Of a stretch of 64,000 bases of DNA, positions 16,899 through 26,400 are shown piece by piece. The DNA is taken from the NCBI RefSeq assembly GCF_002000245.1, contig NZ_MTCM01000010.1:82760-146759 (forward strand), written 5' to 3'. The notes under the pieces were generated by a model. It was not told where the DNA came from. It worked only from the letters and a program-made list of their open reading frames with translations, and did not search any database. A program made the translations under genes and the position numbers. How positions within the stretch are numbered: position 1 is the stretch's first letter; every line of letters begins with the position of its first letter. The stretch comes from Sphingobacterium sp. CZ-UAM (GTDB taxonomy: Bacteria; Bacteroidota; Bacteroidia; Sphingobacteriales; Sphingobacteriaceae).

Positions 16899-19160
16899 AT
16901 GATGGAAAATCTACTGACCTATATCATACAAGTCAATCTGTTGTTGAGCATCATCTATTTGGGGTATGCGGGACTATTGAAAGGGTTGACATTCTATTCG
17001 TTAAATAGATGTTATTTTTTAATAGGCGGATTATTTGCTTTTATATATCCTTTTTTGGATTTGAAGTCCTTGTTCGTACAGCGTGGATTGGACATTGGAG
17101 TGGTCGGTGAGCAGATTTCATTTTATATGGAGGACGGTGTCGTGCAGGAAAAGCTTACTTTGGCCGGTTTGGTCGGGATGGTTTTTATTTTGGGGGCAGC
17201 CTTATTGTTTTTGAAGTTTCTATTTCAGTTAATGAGTTTACTGCGGATTCATTTTCATTCTACTGCGGATCAATGGAAAACATATTTTTTTCGCAATGTG
17301 TTTATTCCTATTGTTCCCTTTTCTTTTCTGAACAAAATTTATGTCAACAAAGGGCAGCATATGGATGCTGAACTGATCGATATTTTTAAGCATGAGGATA
17401 TTCATGTGAAAGGCCTTCACAGTTTGGATATTTTATTGTTTGAAATGATATTGGTGTGTTGTTGGTACAATCCTTTCGTCTGGTTCATGCGCAGGGCCAT
17501 TCGCCAAAATTTGGAGTTTCTGACTGATCAACAGGTACTCAATAAAGGAATTGACAGACAGACGTACCAATATAGCCTATTGAATGTGTCCAAAAAGGGC
17601 ACTTCAATAGGATTGAGTAATCAATTTAATTTTAAACTATTAAAACGTCGTATCATGATGATGAATAAGAAAAGATCATCCAAAATAGAACTGAGTAAAT
17701 ATGCCTTCCTCTTGCCTGTTTTCCTGCTAGCGGGTGCAGCTTTTACGGTTAGTAAAGCAGAGAATAGTATCGAAGGGGTAGTGGAGAAAGCTAAAGAAAC
17801 ACCTATATTGACTTTGGATAAGGTGGAGGAAGCTGATGGTTCAGTCTCGGTCAAGGTGGCAGGCGAGGCGGCTGAGTTATTGCAGCAGGCTTTTGGAGCA
17901 AACGAGATTGCGATTGATACTTTGCCTAAGGTGAAAACTGGCAGGGCCAGCGAATTTAAAAAAATCAAGAGATCGGATATTGATTTTTCTAAGAATCTGA
18001 AATATTTTATTGATAATAAACTTGTGTCTAAATCAGACTTTTTGGCTTACCCTGAAGAAAAACTAGCGAACTATTGGGTTTCGAATGATAACGAGCTAAT
18101 TAAATATCGAACCAAGTCATCAATTGATATTTCTCAAGGTGCAATTTTGGCAAACTCGGTTGTAATGCAGCAAAAACAAGATGCTGCAAGAGCAAAAATG
18201 CGGTATTATGTCGATGGCGTTCTGCAAAGTCCAAGCTTTAATCTAACTGATTTTGATCCAACCTCAATTGCATCAATGACCGTACTAGAAGGGCCAGCTG
18301 CACTTAAATATGGTGATGTTGGGAAAGATGGTTTGGTTTTGGTGAAGATGAAGCCTGAGCGCAGGGACGAAATTCGAAAAAAGGGAATTACAATTGGTAT
18401 TCGAATGGATGGTACTAAAGATAGTGTACTGTATGTAATTGATGGTCAGAAGGTGAAAGGCTCTGTTTTTAGGAGTTTAGGTGCAGAAGCTACGGAAAGC
18501 ATACACATTCTTAAGGATGGGCCTGCTAAACTAAAATATGGCGAAGAAGGGAAAAATGGTGTTATTGAAGTAACCACAAAAGAATGGGCAAGGGAAAATC
18601 CGGATAAAGTCAGCAAATCTTCTGGGGAACTAAAATCTGAAAATAAAGTAGGAGAGACTCTTCCACTTGCTGTCTTTTACAAAGCGAATGAAGACAAGCA
18701 GGATGCTAAGACGATAGCATTTGAGGGGAAATCCAAAACAGATACGAAAGAACCAGAGCTCAGGGGCAGAGCACAGGGAATTGTCTCCAATATGAAGGGA
18801 CTAGGGAGTAGTGGGCCAAGGAAGTATGGTGTCTTTAGTAATGGGATCAAAGGAGATCCGCTAGTTGTTTTGGATGGAGAAGTTATGGGCAAGACTTTTG
18901 GGCTAGATAAAATAAATTCAAATGATATTGAATCTATTACAATCTTAAAGGATCAAAGTGCCTCTGCGCTATATGGTGATCAGGGAAAGGATGGTGTCAT
19001 CATTGTGAATACCAAGGCCTATGTAAAGGCACATCCTGAACTGTCTTCTGATGTAGAAGACCGTCTGTCAGGAAAAGTGAAAAAAGTAATTAAGGCCGAA
19101 GTGGAAAAGGAAAAAGCTGAGGCTTCCAAAGAAAAAAAACAGGAAATAGTCCGACCGTAG
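16899..19160 (+). CDS. M56 (BlaR1-type) membrane metallopeptidase with three TonB-plug-like repeats
   Basis: A 753-residue protein. The N-terminal 250 residues form the M56 membrane protease: several hydrophobic helices and the zinc motif H165-E-D-I-H169, with a second Glu-rich helix (NLEFLTDQQVL). A further hydrophobic helix lies at about 267-284. Instead of a penicillin-binding sensor, the outer part carries three related units resembling the TonB-dependent-receptor plug: YYVDG (436) to about 486, VLYVIDG (510) to about 558, and PLVVLDG (654) to about 706. Each has the sequence logic (V)DG...SI.IL...A.KYG..GK(D/N)G(V) followed by strand residues. It presumably senses an envelope signal and triggers BlaI inactivation. 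Confidence 0.88.
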   Translation: MMENLLTYIIQVNLLLSIIYLGYAGLLKGLTFYSLNRCYFLIGGLFAFIYPFLDLKSLFVQRGLDIGVVGEQISFYMEDGVVQEKLTLAGLVGMVFILGAALLFLKFLFQLMSLLRIHFHSTADQWKTYFFRNVFIPIVPFSFLNKIYVNKGQHMDAELIDIFKHEDIHVKGLHSLDILLFEMILVCCWYNPFVWFMRRAIRQNLEFLTDQQVLNKGIDRQTYQYSLLNVSKKGTSIGLSNQFNFKLLKRRIMMMNKKRSSKIELSKYAFLLPVFLLAGAAFTVSKAENSIEGVVEKAKETPILTLDKVEEADGSVSVKVAGEAAELLQQAFGANEIAIDTLPKVKTGRASEFKKIKRSDIDFSKNLKYFIDNKLVSKSDFLAYPEEKLANYWVSNDNELIKYRTKSSIDISQGAILANSVVMQQKQDAARAKMRYYVDGVLQSPSFNLTDFDPTSIASMTVLEGPAALKYGDVGKDGLVLVKMKPERRDEIRKKGITIGIRMDGTKDSVLYVIDGQKVKGSVFRSLGAEATESIHILKDGPAKLKYGEEGKNGVIEVTTKEWARENPDKVSKSSGELKSENKVGETLPLAVFYKANEDKQDAKTIAFEGKSKTDTKEPELRGRAQGIVSNMKGLGSSGPRKYGVFSNGIKGDPLVVLDGEVMGKTFGLDKINSNDIESITILKDQSASALYGDQGKDGVIIVNTKAYVKAHPELSSDVEDRLSGKVKKVIKAEVEKEKAEASKEKKQEIVRP

Positions 19161-19209
19161 ATTAGATATTGACTTTTGCTTGCTGCAAAGTGGAAAAACC
19201 CATCCAGCA

Positions 19210-19374
19210 CAAGCTCGGCACAAGAAACGAACAAGCCTGGCACAAGGAACGAACAAGCTCGGCACAAGAAACGCACAAGGATGGTACAAGAATCAAGCAA
19301 GGTTGGCACAACGATCAACCTGTCTAAGTACTTCCTTAAAACAAGGTTGATACAACAATAGCACAATAAAGGAA
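19210..19374. repeat. Degenerate tandem array with 11-bp period (22-bp higher unit)
   Basis: Fifteen consecutive 11-mers stay in exact register. Most begin CAA. Examples in order: CAAGCTCGGCA, CAAGAAACGAA, CAAGCCTGGCA, CAAGGAACGAA, CAAGCTCGGCA, CAAGAAACGCA, CAAGGATGGTA, then more degenerate units to CAATAAAGGAA. The units alternate GGCA-type and GAA-type, giving a 22-bp superperiod. It starts 50 nt past the M56 stop and ends just before the terminator. Neither 11 nor 22 is a multiple of three, and no plausible protein runs through it. Confidence 0.85.
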
Positions 19375-19385
19375 TAAGCTGTATG

Positions 19386-19418
19386 CTAGAAAAAGCCGTT
19401 TAATTCGGCTTTTTCTAG
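19386..19418. terminator. Bidirectional terminator between M56 gene and pth
   Basis: A perfect 13-bp stem, CTAGAAAAAGCCG and its complement, with a 7-nt loop. The A-tract on one arm and T-tract on the other let it work from both sides, as suits two convergent genes. Confidence 0.88.
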
Positions 19419-19466
19419 TTTGAAAAACATTGATAATATAGTTATTTCTGATGCTTACGGGGGTGA

Positions 19467-20030
19467 TTATTTTGTATTTAGATTGGTCATGGTCAGCTCA
19501 ATGCCGATATTGATAAAACTTTGGATCATCTTAACGGAGTGATCGATCAAAGCCGGGAGCTCGGCTTGTTCGTCCTTGTCAAATGGACCAAGAACGTAAT
19601 CAACCTGTCTACCTTTGGGGTAATTATCTCCTATGCCAAAGCGTAGGCGTGGATACACCTGTCCACCGCAAAGCTGCTCGATGGATTTAAGTCCATTATG
19701 TCCGGCGCTGCTGCCTTTGGGTTTCATACGTAAAGAACCAAATGGAATCGCTAGATCATCAACAATCACCAATACGTTCTGAATCGGCACTTTACATTGT
19801 TGCATATAGTAATTGACCGCTTTGCCGCTGAGATTCATATAGGTGGTCGGTTTGATGACCGTCACATTATGCCCGCGCTGTTTAAACTCACTGTAGTAAG
19901 CTAATTTCAGCAATGAGAAACTTGCACCAGCTTGCTTGACAAGTTCATCAGCAACCATAAATCCAATGTTATGTCGTGTGTCGGCATATTCACTGCCGAT
20001 ATTGCCCAATCCAACGATAAGATAATTCAT
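19467..20030 (-). CDS. pth: Peptidyl-tRNA hydrolase
   Basis: A 187-residue enzyme that releases peptides from prematurely dropped peptidyl-tRNA. The sequence shows the family start MNYLIVGLGNIGSEYADTRHNIGFMV with the conserved Asn and catalytic His (in RHN), then PTTYMNLSG and VIVDDLAIPFG with the conserved Asp, and GSSAGHNGLKSIE. Length is standard. It lies downstream of rplY (general stress/L25), a common bacterial pairing, but a terminator-like hairpin sits in the 81-nt gap, so expression may be by partial readthrough. Confidence 0.97.
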   Translation of the reverse strand: MNYLIVGLGNIGSEYADTRHNIGFMVADELVKQAGASFSLLKLAYYSEFKQRGHNVTVIKPTTYMNLSGKAVNYYMQQCKVPIQNVLVIVDDLAIPFGSLRMKPKGSSAGHNGLKSIEQLCGGQVYPRLRFGIGDNYPKGRQVDYVLGPFDKDEQAELPALIDHSVKMIQSFINIGIELTMTNLNTK

Positions 20031-20056
20031 GACGCAAAAATAGAAATTTTAACAAA

Positions 20057-20083
20057 CAAAAAAGCACCGAATTTCGGTGCTTT
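20057..20083 (-). terminator. Terminator-like hairpin between rplY and pth
   Basis: A 10-bp perfect stem AAAGCACCGA / TCGGTGCTTT with a 3-nt loop (20061-20083). On the minus strand it is followed by a T6 run, complement of the A-tract at 20057-20062. It lies inside the rplY-pth transcript, so it may attenuate pth. Confidence 0.8.
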
Positions 20084-20111
20084 CTGTAGTATCTTAAGAA
20101 TCTTGTTCAGA

Positions 20112-20708
20112 TTATTTTTTACCACCTTTAGCTGCTTTAGCTGCTTCTTGTTCAGCTTGACGCAATGCACGGGACATGATAACTGAAACGATTGTATCGT
20201 CAGAGTTATTCAATACTTTTGCATTTTCCAATTGAACCTGAGCTACACGGTATGATTTACCAACTTCTAAAGATTCCATTGGTACTTCAATTTCTTGTGG
20301 CAAGTTAGCAGGTAATGCTTTTACGCGTAGTTTGCGTAATTTTTGAACTAATTTACCCCCCATTTTAACACCTGGAGAAGTTCCTGTTAATTTGATAGGG
20401 ATATTCAATGATACTTCTTTATCATCAAATAACTCTAAAAAGTCAATGTGAGTAACTACGTCAGTCAATGGGTGGAATTGTGCATCTTGAACGATAGCTC
20501 TTTTTGTTTGACCGTCAATGTTTAATTCTACGATTACAACATCTGCAGTGTAAAGAACTGGTTTCAAATCAGCTGCGGATACAGAAAGAGCAGTTTGTTC
20601 TTTTCCTCCGTAAAGTACCGCTGGTACTAAACCTTGGTAACGTAATTCTTTTGCATCTCTTTTCCCTACGTTCTGTCTTACAGAACCGCTAATAGCAATT
20701 GATTTCAT
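20112..20708 (-). CDS. rplY: 50S ribosomal protein L25 / general stress protein Ctc
   Basis: A 198-residue L25 of the long CTC type: the N-terminal 5S-rRNA-binding domain (MKSIAISGSVRQNVGKRDAKELR, then GLVPAVLYGGKE and HIDFLEL) plus the C-terminal TL5-type beta domain (VSLNIPIKLTGTSPGVK). It ends in an Ala/Lys-rich tail (EAAKAAKGGKK). It is the first gene of a unit with pth and has a strong consensus promoter 28 nt upstream. Confidence 0.96.
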   Translation of the reverse strand: MKSIAISGSVRQNVGKRDAKELRYQGLVPAVLYGGKEQTALSVSAADLKPVLYTADVVIVELNIDGQTKRAIVQDAQFHPLTDVVTHIDFLELFDDKEVSLNIPIKLTGTSPGVKMGGKLVQKLRKLRVKALPANLPQEIEVPMESLEVGKSYRVAQVQLENAKVLNNSDDTIVSVIMSRALRQAEQEAAKAAKGGKK

Positions 20709-20736
20709 CTTTTAATTTTTTATAAATTTTGAGGTG

Positions 20737-20767
20737 CAAAGATAATCTAATTTTTGGATTATTCAAA
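20737..20767 (-). promoter_or_regulatory. rplY promoter (Bacteroidota consensus)
   Basis: Read on the minus strand: TTTG (complement of 20764-20767), 19 nt, then TATCTTTG (complement of 20737-20744). This is a full match to the Bacteroidota sigma-ABfr pattern TTTG-N19-TAnnTTTG. The start codon is 28 nt past the -7 box. Confidence 0.85.
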
Positions 20768-20809
20768 TTTATTAATCGTCAATCCTGTTGATTTTGAATG
20801 GATAATCAG

Positions 20810-21391
20810 TTAAAATTTAAGTCCAACACTTAGATTGACCCCTAGGTTTTGTTGGGATTGATAGGAATTGGACGAAAAGGCAATCATCGACTGGCTATGG
20901 TAGTAAGGATTGAGCTTAAGGATATACCGTTCTTTCTCTAGCTTGGCGCCGAATGATGCCCAGAGGCCGACGCCGGATTTATTAATGTTATCTTCATTCT
21001 GTACCTGTACACTGACCGTCGGTCCAAGTTGGGCAAAAAGGACTTTTAGGAAATTATACTGTAGCAAGATCGGAAGATGTATATAGGAAGCCTTATAGTC
21101 GATGTCAAATTGCTGGCCCTCGCCATTGATGCCACTTTTATTCATGGCATCGAAACTGTAGCGTAGACCTGTTTCCAGTCCAAGATCATAAGAGATATCT
21201 TTGTAGTAAAGCAACCCGATGGAATGACTATGTCCTTCCAATGAAGCTGCTCCAGCAGATTCATTTGGGATGATCACAGTGCTTAATCCATATTGAATAG
21301 CTAAAGCATTGGGGCGCGGTGTGCCTTCTTGTGCATGTGCACCAGAACCGATTGCAAGTAAAAATAAGAGGAATGAGAATACAGATTTCAT
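20810..21391 (-). CDS. Small outer-membrane beta-barrel protein (PorT-like)
   Basis: A 193-residue exported protein. Residues 1-20 form a signal peptide with an AHA cleavage site before Gln21. The mature part is made of alternating amphipathic strands, such as LAIQYGLSTVIIP, DLGLETGLRYSF, SYIHLPILLQYNF and LFAQLGPTVSVQV. It ends in a C-terminal Phe (VNLSVGLKF), typical of outer-membrane barrels. This layout, with the LPILLQY block, matches the PorT/outer-membrane-beta-barrel family common in Bacteroidota. Function unknown. It is 254 nt downstream of prs and 101 nt before the rplY start, and is probably its own unit. Confidence 0.82.
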   Translation of the reverse strand: MKSVFSFLLFLLAIGSGAHAQEGTPRPNALAIQYGLSTVIIPNESAGAASLEGHSHSIGLLYYKDISYDLGLETGLRYSFDAMNKSGINGEGQQFDIDYKASYIHLPILLQYNFLKVLFAQLGPTVSVQVQNEDNINKSGVGLWASFGAKLEKERYILKLNPYYHSQSMIAFSSNSYQSQQNLGVNLSVGLKF

Positions 21392-21561
21392 ATGACGAGC
21401 ATGTTTAAGCTACTAATATAAAAGGTTTTTAGAAATACTCCCAATAAAATTTATTTGGCGGTCATCCTGTCTGGTTAGACGATAGTAGCCTGCTTATGGA
21501 AGCGATAAGCCCTAGACAAATGCAATCGGGATCTTTTATTTCTACCGCAAAAGACGGTACA

Positions 21562-21609
21562 TAAAAAAGACTCTGGTATGTCAGCCGTCGGCTTAGCATA
21601 CCAGAGTCT
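21562..21609 (-). terminator. prs transcription terminator
   Basis: A 13-bp perfect stem (AGACTCTGGTATG at 21568-21580 and its complement at 21597-21609) whose loop contains a second short stem, AGCCG/CGGCT. On the minus strand a T-run follows (complement of the A-tract at 21563-21567). It lies 37 nt past the prs stop. Confidence 0.88.
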
Positions 21610-21645
21610 CTATACTACTTTCTCAATACTCGATACTAAAAAAGA

Positions 21646-22602
21646 CTATTCTACGTCAAATAGATCAGAGATTGATGTATGTTGGTTTACGCTTGTAATT
21701 GCTTTCGCAAATAGATCAGCTGTAGATAATACTTTGATTTTTGTTGATAGTTTTGCTTTTTCAGGATCCAATTGAATGGTGTCGGTTACGATCATCTCTG
21801 ACAATACCGAGTTTTCAATTGTTTCATAGGCTTTGCCTGATAATACAGCATGTGTACAAACCGCTCTTACAGATCTTGCACCGTTTTCCATGATTAGTGC
21901 TGCAGCTTTTGAAAGCGTGCCAGCTGTATCACAGATATCGTCAATCAATACAACATCCTGATCTGTTACATCTCCAATGATAGACATAGACTCGATTTCA
22001 TTCGCACGTTTACGACGTTTGTCACAGATGATCACTTCGGCATTGAAGAATTTAGCAAAAGTACGCGCTCTGTATGATCCACCCATATCTGGTGAAGCAA
22101 TTGTCAAGTTAGGAAGTTTTAGGGATTTGATGTAAGGAACAAAAATAATAGAGCCATCAAGGTGATCAACAGGGATATCGAAAAAACCTTGGATCTGTGC
22201 AGCGTGTAGGTCCATCGTCATGATACGGTGAATTCCAGCTGCTGTTAACAGATTGGCAATCATTTTCGCGCCAATGGCAACTCTTGGTTTGTCTTTTCGA
22301 TCTTGTCTTGCGAAACCGAAATAAGGGACAACCGCCGTAATGTAATGTGCTGAAGCTCTTTTTGCGGCGTCAGTCATCAACAATAACTCAAAAAGATTGT
22401 CGGTAGGCTGGTTGGTGGATTGGATGATAAACACATCGGCTCCACGAACAGATTCATTGTAAAATGGTTGAATCTCACCGTCGCTGAAACGCGATAATGT
22501 TTTGTCTCCTAGTGGTTTCCCATAAGATTGTGCGATTTTTTCGGCCAGTTCTGTAGTGCCAGAACCTGCAAATAGTTTAACCGTGTTGAATTGCAAAGGC
22601 AT
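21646..22602 (-). CDS. prs: Ribose-phosphate pyrophosphokinase
   Basis: A 318-residue class I PRPP synthase, which makes phosphoribosyl pyrophosphate from ribose-5-phosphate and ATP for purine, pyrimidine, His and Trp synthesis. Visible motifs are RFSDGEIQPFYNESVRG, the ATP-flexible region around FARQDRKDKPR, DMHAAQIQGFFDIPVDHLDG, and the PRPP loop DVVLIDDICDTAGTL. The product is used by PyrR-type and orotate phosphoribosyltransferases; pyrR and pyrB lie 6 kb away on the other strand. Confidence 0.98.
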   Translation of the reverse strand: MPLQFNTVKLFAGSGTTELAEKIAQSYGKPLGDKTLSRFSDGEIQPFYNESVRGADVFIIQSTNQPTDNLFELLLMTDAAKRASAHYITAVVPYFGFARQDRKDKPRVAIGAKMIANLLTAAGIHRIMTMDLHAAQIQGFFDIPVDHLDGSIIFVPYIKSLKLPNLTIASPDMGGSYRARTFAKFFNAEVIICDKRRKRANEIESMSIIGDVTDQDVVLIDDICDTAGTLSKAAALIMENGARSVRAVCTHAVLSGKAYETIENSVLSEMIVTDTIQLDPEKAKLSTKIKVLSTADLFAKAITSVNQHTSISDLFDVE

Positions 22603-22685
22603 GGTTTTGTATATTTATGTTGGGTTATTGTATTGTCGATTATTCAATATTTTTATTCCCTAATATTTTTTAAAGTTAAACATTA

Positions 22686-22713
22686 AAAAAAATGGATTGT
22701 TTTCACAATCCAT
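22686..22713 (-). terminator. Terminator of tRNA-Gln copy 1
   Basis: A 9-bp stem ATGGATTGT / ACAATCCAT with a 4-nt loop (22692-22713). On the minus strand a T-run follows (complement of the A-tract 22685-22692). It lies 20 nt past the tRNA 3' end. Confidence 0.85.
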
Positions 22714-22732
22714 ATACTCTTAACTTTAAAAG

Positions 22733-22803
22733 TTGTCCGACCTGGATTCGAACCAAGACAAACAGAACCAAAAACTGTCGTACTACCCTTATACTATCGG
22801 ACA
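22733..22803 (-). tRNA. tRNA-Gln (UUG), copy 1
   Basis: Reading the minus strand, a 7-bp acceptor stem TGTCCGA/TCGGACA closes a complete cloverleaf of 71 nt. The anticodon arm is ACAGT-TTTTGGT-TCTGT with anticodon TTG, and the T arm carries GGTTCGAATCC. The discriminator is A and the CCA is not encoded. The T-T opposition at the base of the anticodon loop is usual in tRNA-Gln. It is identical to the copy at 22975-23045 over its whole length. Confidence 0.96.
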
Positions 22804-22849
22804 ATGTCTCTAAAAAGTCAACGTTTCCGTTTTTTTCTTTTTGACGACG

Positions 22850-22879
22850 CAAAGATAGAGATTTGTTTTAAAAATCAAA
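22850..22879 (-). promoter_or_regulatory. Promoter of tRNA-Gln copy 1
   Basis: On the minus strand: TTTG (complement of 22876-22879), 18 nt, then TATCTTTG (complement of 22850-22857). The -7 box lies 46 nt before the tRNA 5' end. Confidence 0.82.
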
Positions 22880-22936
22880 ATTCAAATTAAAAAAAATCTA
22901 AACCCTTTTATAAATAATAAGCCTTGCATATAACGC

Positions 22937-22966
22937 AGAAAAGGCTTGCGATTGCAAGCCTTTTCT
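22937..22966 (-). terminator. Terminator of tRNA-Gln copy 2
   Basis: A perfect 13-bp stem AGAAAAGGCTTGC with a 4-nt loop and its exact complement. The T-tract of the terminator is part of the stem. It lies 8 nt past the tRNA 3' end and just before the promoter of copy 1. Confidence 0.85.
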
Positions 22967-22974
22967 ATTGTTTG

Positions 22975-23045
22975 TTGTCCGACCTGGATTCGAACCAAGA
23001 CAAACAGAACCAAAAACTGTCGTACTACCCTTATACTATCGGACA
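22975..23045 (-). tRNA. tRNA-Gln (UUG), copy 2
   Basis: A 71-nt cloverleaf with acceptor stem TGTCCGA/TCGGACA, anticodon TTG and T-loop GGTTCGAATCC on the minus strand. It is identical base for base to copy 1. CCA is not encoded. Confidence 0.96.
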
Positions 23046-23097
23046 AACAATTCAATTGTGTTCGTTATCGTGATGATGTCGTTCACATTTGATGATG

Positions 23098-23128
23098 CAA
23101 ATATACGGACTATTCTTATTTCTGCAAA
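23098..23128 (-). promoter_or_regulatory. Promoter of tRNA-Gln copy 2
   Basis: On the minus strand: TTTG (complement of 23125-23128), 19 nt, then TATATTTG (complement of 23098-23105), a full consensus match. The -7 box is 52 nt before the tRNA. Confidence 0.85.
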
Positions 23129-23402
23129 TAAAAATGTGCTGTAAAGTGCATTGAGCTTGATTTTCAAAGAAATAATTTTTGTTTTGTCCTAAAATTAACT
23201 TTAACCATGCTGCCTTTTTGTACTGCTATTGGTCTGATCAAGCTCATCGGAGCCTTTATCAGGCTTTCTTTACAGCCAATATTGCATCGCTTAATGAAAT
23301 TTTTTCAATTAATATGTGTTAAAAAATCAGAATAAAGTTCATTTCTTATTAACTTATCCTTATTTTCGAGCCGTATTATAATACTTTTACAGTTATCATT
23401 TT

Positions 23403-26400
23403 ATGAACTATACTAAAATCAACAATCTTTTAGGATGGATATGTGCGCTCATTGCAACAGTAGCATATGTCATGACTGCCGAACGATCGACGAGTTGGTG
23501 GGATTGTGGTGAGTTTATTGCCTCAGCCTTCAAACTTCAAATTGTGCACCAGCCGGGAGCACCATTATTCTTAATGATTCAGAACATTTTCTCCAATCTT
23601 GCCGGAGGTGATGTCACTCGGATCGCTTTTTGGATGAATGTGGGATCTGCTGTATGTAGTGGTCTGACAATCTTATTTTTGTTCTGGACGATCACAGCGC
23701 TAGCAAAGAAGGTCGTTGCAAAAGGAGTCGGCGAGTCCTATACTTCAGCAGACTTGATCAAAATATTTGGCTCGGGTGCTGTTGGTGCGTTGGCTTATGC
23801 CTTCACGGATACATTTTGGTTTTCCGCTGTTGAATCTGAAGTATATGCCATGTCTTCGCTCTGTACGGCTGTTGTATTTTGGGGGATATTAAAATGGGAA
23901 AATCACGCCGATGAGGCCGGCTCTGACCGCTGGTTGATCTTTATCGCTTATGTGATGGGGCTTTCAATTGGGGTTCACTTATTGAACTTACTTGTTATTC
24001 CGGCTATTGCCCTGGTGATTTATTTTAAACGTTCAAAAACGGTGACTTCTTCGGGCGCTACCAAAGCATTTTTGATTGGTGTGGTTGTGCTGGCCCTGAT
24101 CTTATGGGGGATCATTCAGTATACCGTCAAGGCGGCAGCTTATTTTGATTTATTCTTTGTGAATAGTTTAGGTATGGGCTTCGGGACCGGATTTAATCTT
24201 TTCTTGATCTTAGTGGTTGCTCTTTTTGTATATGGTATCTGGTATTCGATCAAAAAAGCAAAACCGATGTTGAACCTGATCCTGATCAGTACCGCATTTA
24301 TCATCTTCGGTTATAGCTCCTTCGCGATGATCATGGTACGCGCGAAAGCGAATCCTACCTTAAATAATAGTGATCCGGATAATGCCTTTTCTTTTGTCAG
24401 TTATTTGGGCCGTGAGCAATACGCGAGCGAACCGCTTTTAAATGGGCCTACATTTGATGCACAGGTTGTAGATGCTGCGCCTACCTATACTTATCGAAAA
24501 GACAAGGATAGATATACGAAAGTAGAAAACGGAATGGATTATAAATACGATAAGACGATGTTCTTCCCGCGTGTTTATAGCTCCCGTGACCAAGGACATA
24601 TCGATTATTACCGCGATTACCTAAAGCTTCCGGAGGGGCAGTCCCCAACATTTGGGGATAACCTGAAATTTTTCTTCAGTTATCAGATCGGGCACATGTA
24701 TGGCCGTTATTTCTTGTGGAACTTTGCCGGTCGTCAAAACGACCAACAGGGGCAGGGCTCCTTCACAGAGGGGAACTGGATTTCAGGGGCTAAACCTGTT
24801 GACCAGATGCATGTAGGTGGACAGAACGCCATCCCTGATTCATTAAAAACGGATCCTTCAAATAATAAATACTATTTCTTGCCTTTGATTATTGGTTTGA
24901 TCGGTGCATTCTGGCATTTTGGTAAAAGACAGCGTGATGCCGGAATTGTCGGATTATTATTCTTCTTCACTGGTCTAGCAATTGTATTATACTTAAATCA
25001 AAGTCCATTACAGCCCCGTGAGCGTGATTATGCCTACGCAGGTTCGTTCTACGCCTTTGCGATATGGATCGGCTTGGGCGTATTCGCTATTGCGGATTAC
25101 CTGAGCAAAAAGGTTGATGGAAAGATGGCGGCCGGTATTGCTACGGGAGCTTGTTTGTTAGGTGCCCCCGTATTGCTCGGATTTCAAAACTGGGATGATC
25201 ACGACCGCTCGGAGAAAACAACAGCACGTGATTTAGCGAAAAACTACCTGGCTTCCTGTGCGCCAAATGCGATTTTATTTACCTATGGTGATAACGATAC
25301 CTACCCATTGTGGTATGTACAAGAAGTTGAAAACTATCGTCCTGATGTACGGGTAGTCAACCTGAGTCTTTTAAGCTCTGACTGGTATATGCGCCAGATG
25401 AAGCAAAAGGTCAATCAGGCCGATGGCTTGCCAATCAATATTGATGACGAAAAATTCAAAAAAGGTGTTCGTGAAGTACTTTATTATCAAGATATGAAGG
25501 TGCCAGGACACGTGGATCTAGATCTGGTGATGCAGATCTTATTGTCTGATGACCAGAAAAATAAACTGGAATTGCGTGGTGGTAAATTTGAAAACTTCTT
25601 ACCGACCAAAAACTTTAGCCTTCCGGTGAACAAGGAAGCTGTGCTAAAAAACAATGTTGTTCCAAAAGCATGGCAGGAATCCATCGTCGATACCATGACT
25701 TGGACCTATAACCGGAACTATGTATCCAGAGCGGAATTGTCGATCCTAAATGTGTTATTGAACAATAACTGGAAACGTCCGATTTATTTTGCGGCGACTG
25801 TTCCGAATGACAACTACCTTGGATTGGATAAATACCTGGTGCAAGAAGGTTTTGCGCTGCGCTTAATGCCTATTGCGGCACCTGCGGGAGCTGAGGGTAC
25901 TTTAGTGGATACACAGTCAGCCTTTAAAGATATTACCACAAAGTATCAATGGGGTAATATGGCGAATGCTTCTTATTTGGACCCTGAATCCTACCGCATG
26001 ATCACCATGATCACCAATACCGTGATGGGGGGAACGGCAACACAATTAATGATGGAAGGTCATAAGGATGAAGCCCGTAAAGTGGCTGTTGAAACGTACG
26101 AGAAGATGCCAAAACGTGTGTACCTGATGCGTGACGTATTAGGCTATATTCCGATCATCAATGTATTATATGAAACCGGTGAAAATAAACGTGCAAATGA
26201 GATTGTCAGTCGCAACCTGAAATTTATGACACAAAATATGCGTTGGTACCAGGATATTGCACAAACGAAAGCGGAACTTGAATATTCCAATATCGGAACT
26301 GCCCTACGTGCTTTGGGTGCATATAAGAGTATTTTAGCTTCGACTTCCGAGAAACAATTGCTGCAACAGGTAACTGAACTCGAAAAATCGTATAAACAAC

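Noticed and set aside
19019..19366. Minus-strand frames of 73-115 codons across the 11-bp array
   Set aside because: They translate the repeat into Cys/Leu/Phe-rich low-complexity sequence, overlap the end of the M56 gene and have no family look. Array periods of 11 and 22 do not keep a reading frame.
19210..19374. CRISPR array
   Set aside because: Units of 11 bp are directly joined, with no spacers and no cas genes.
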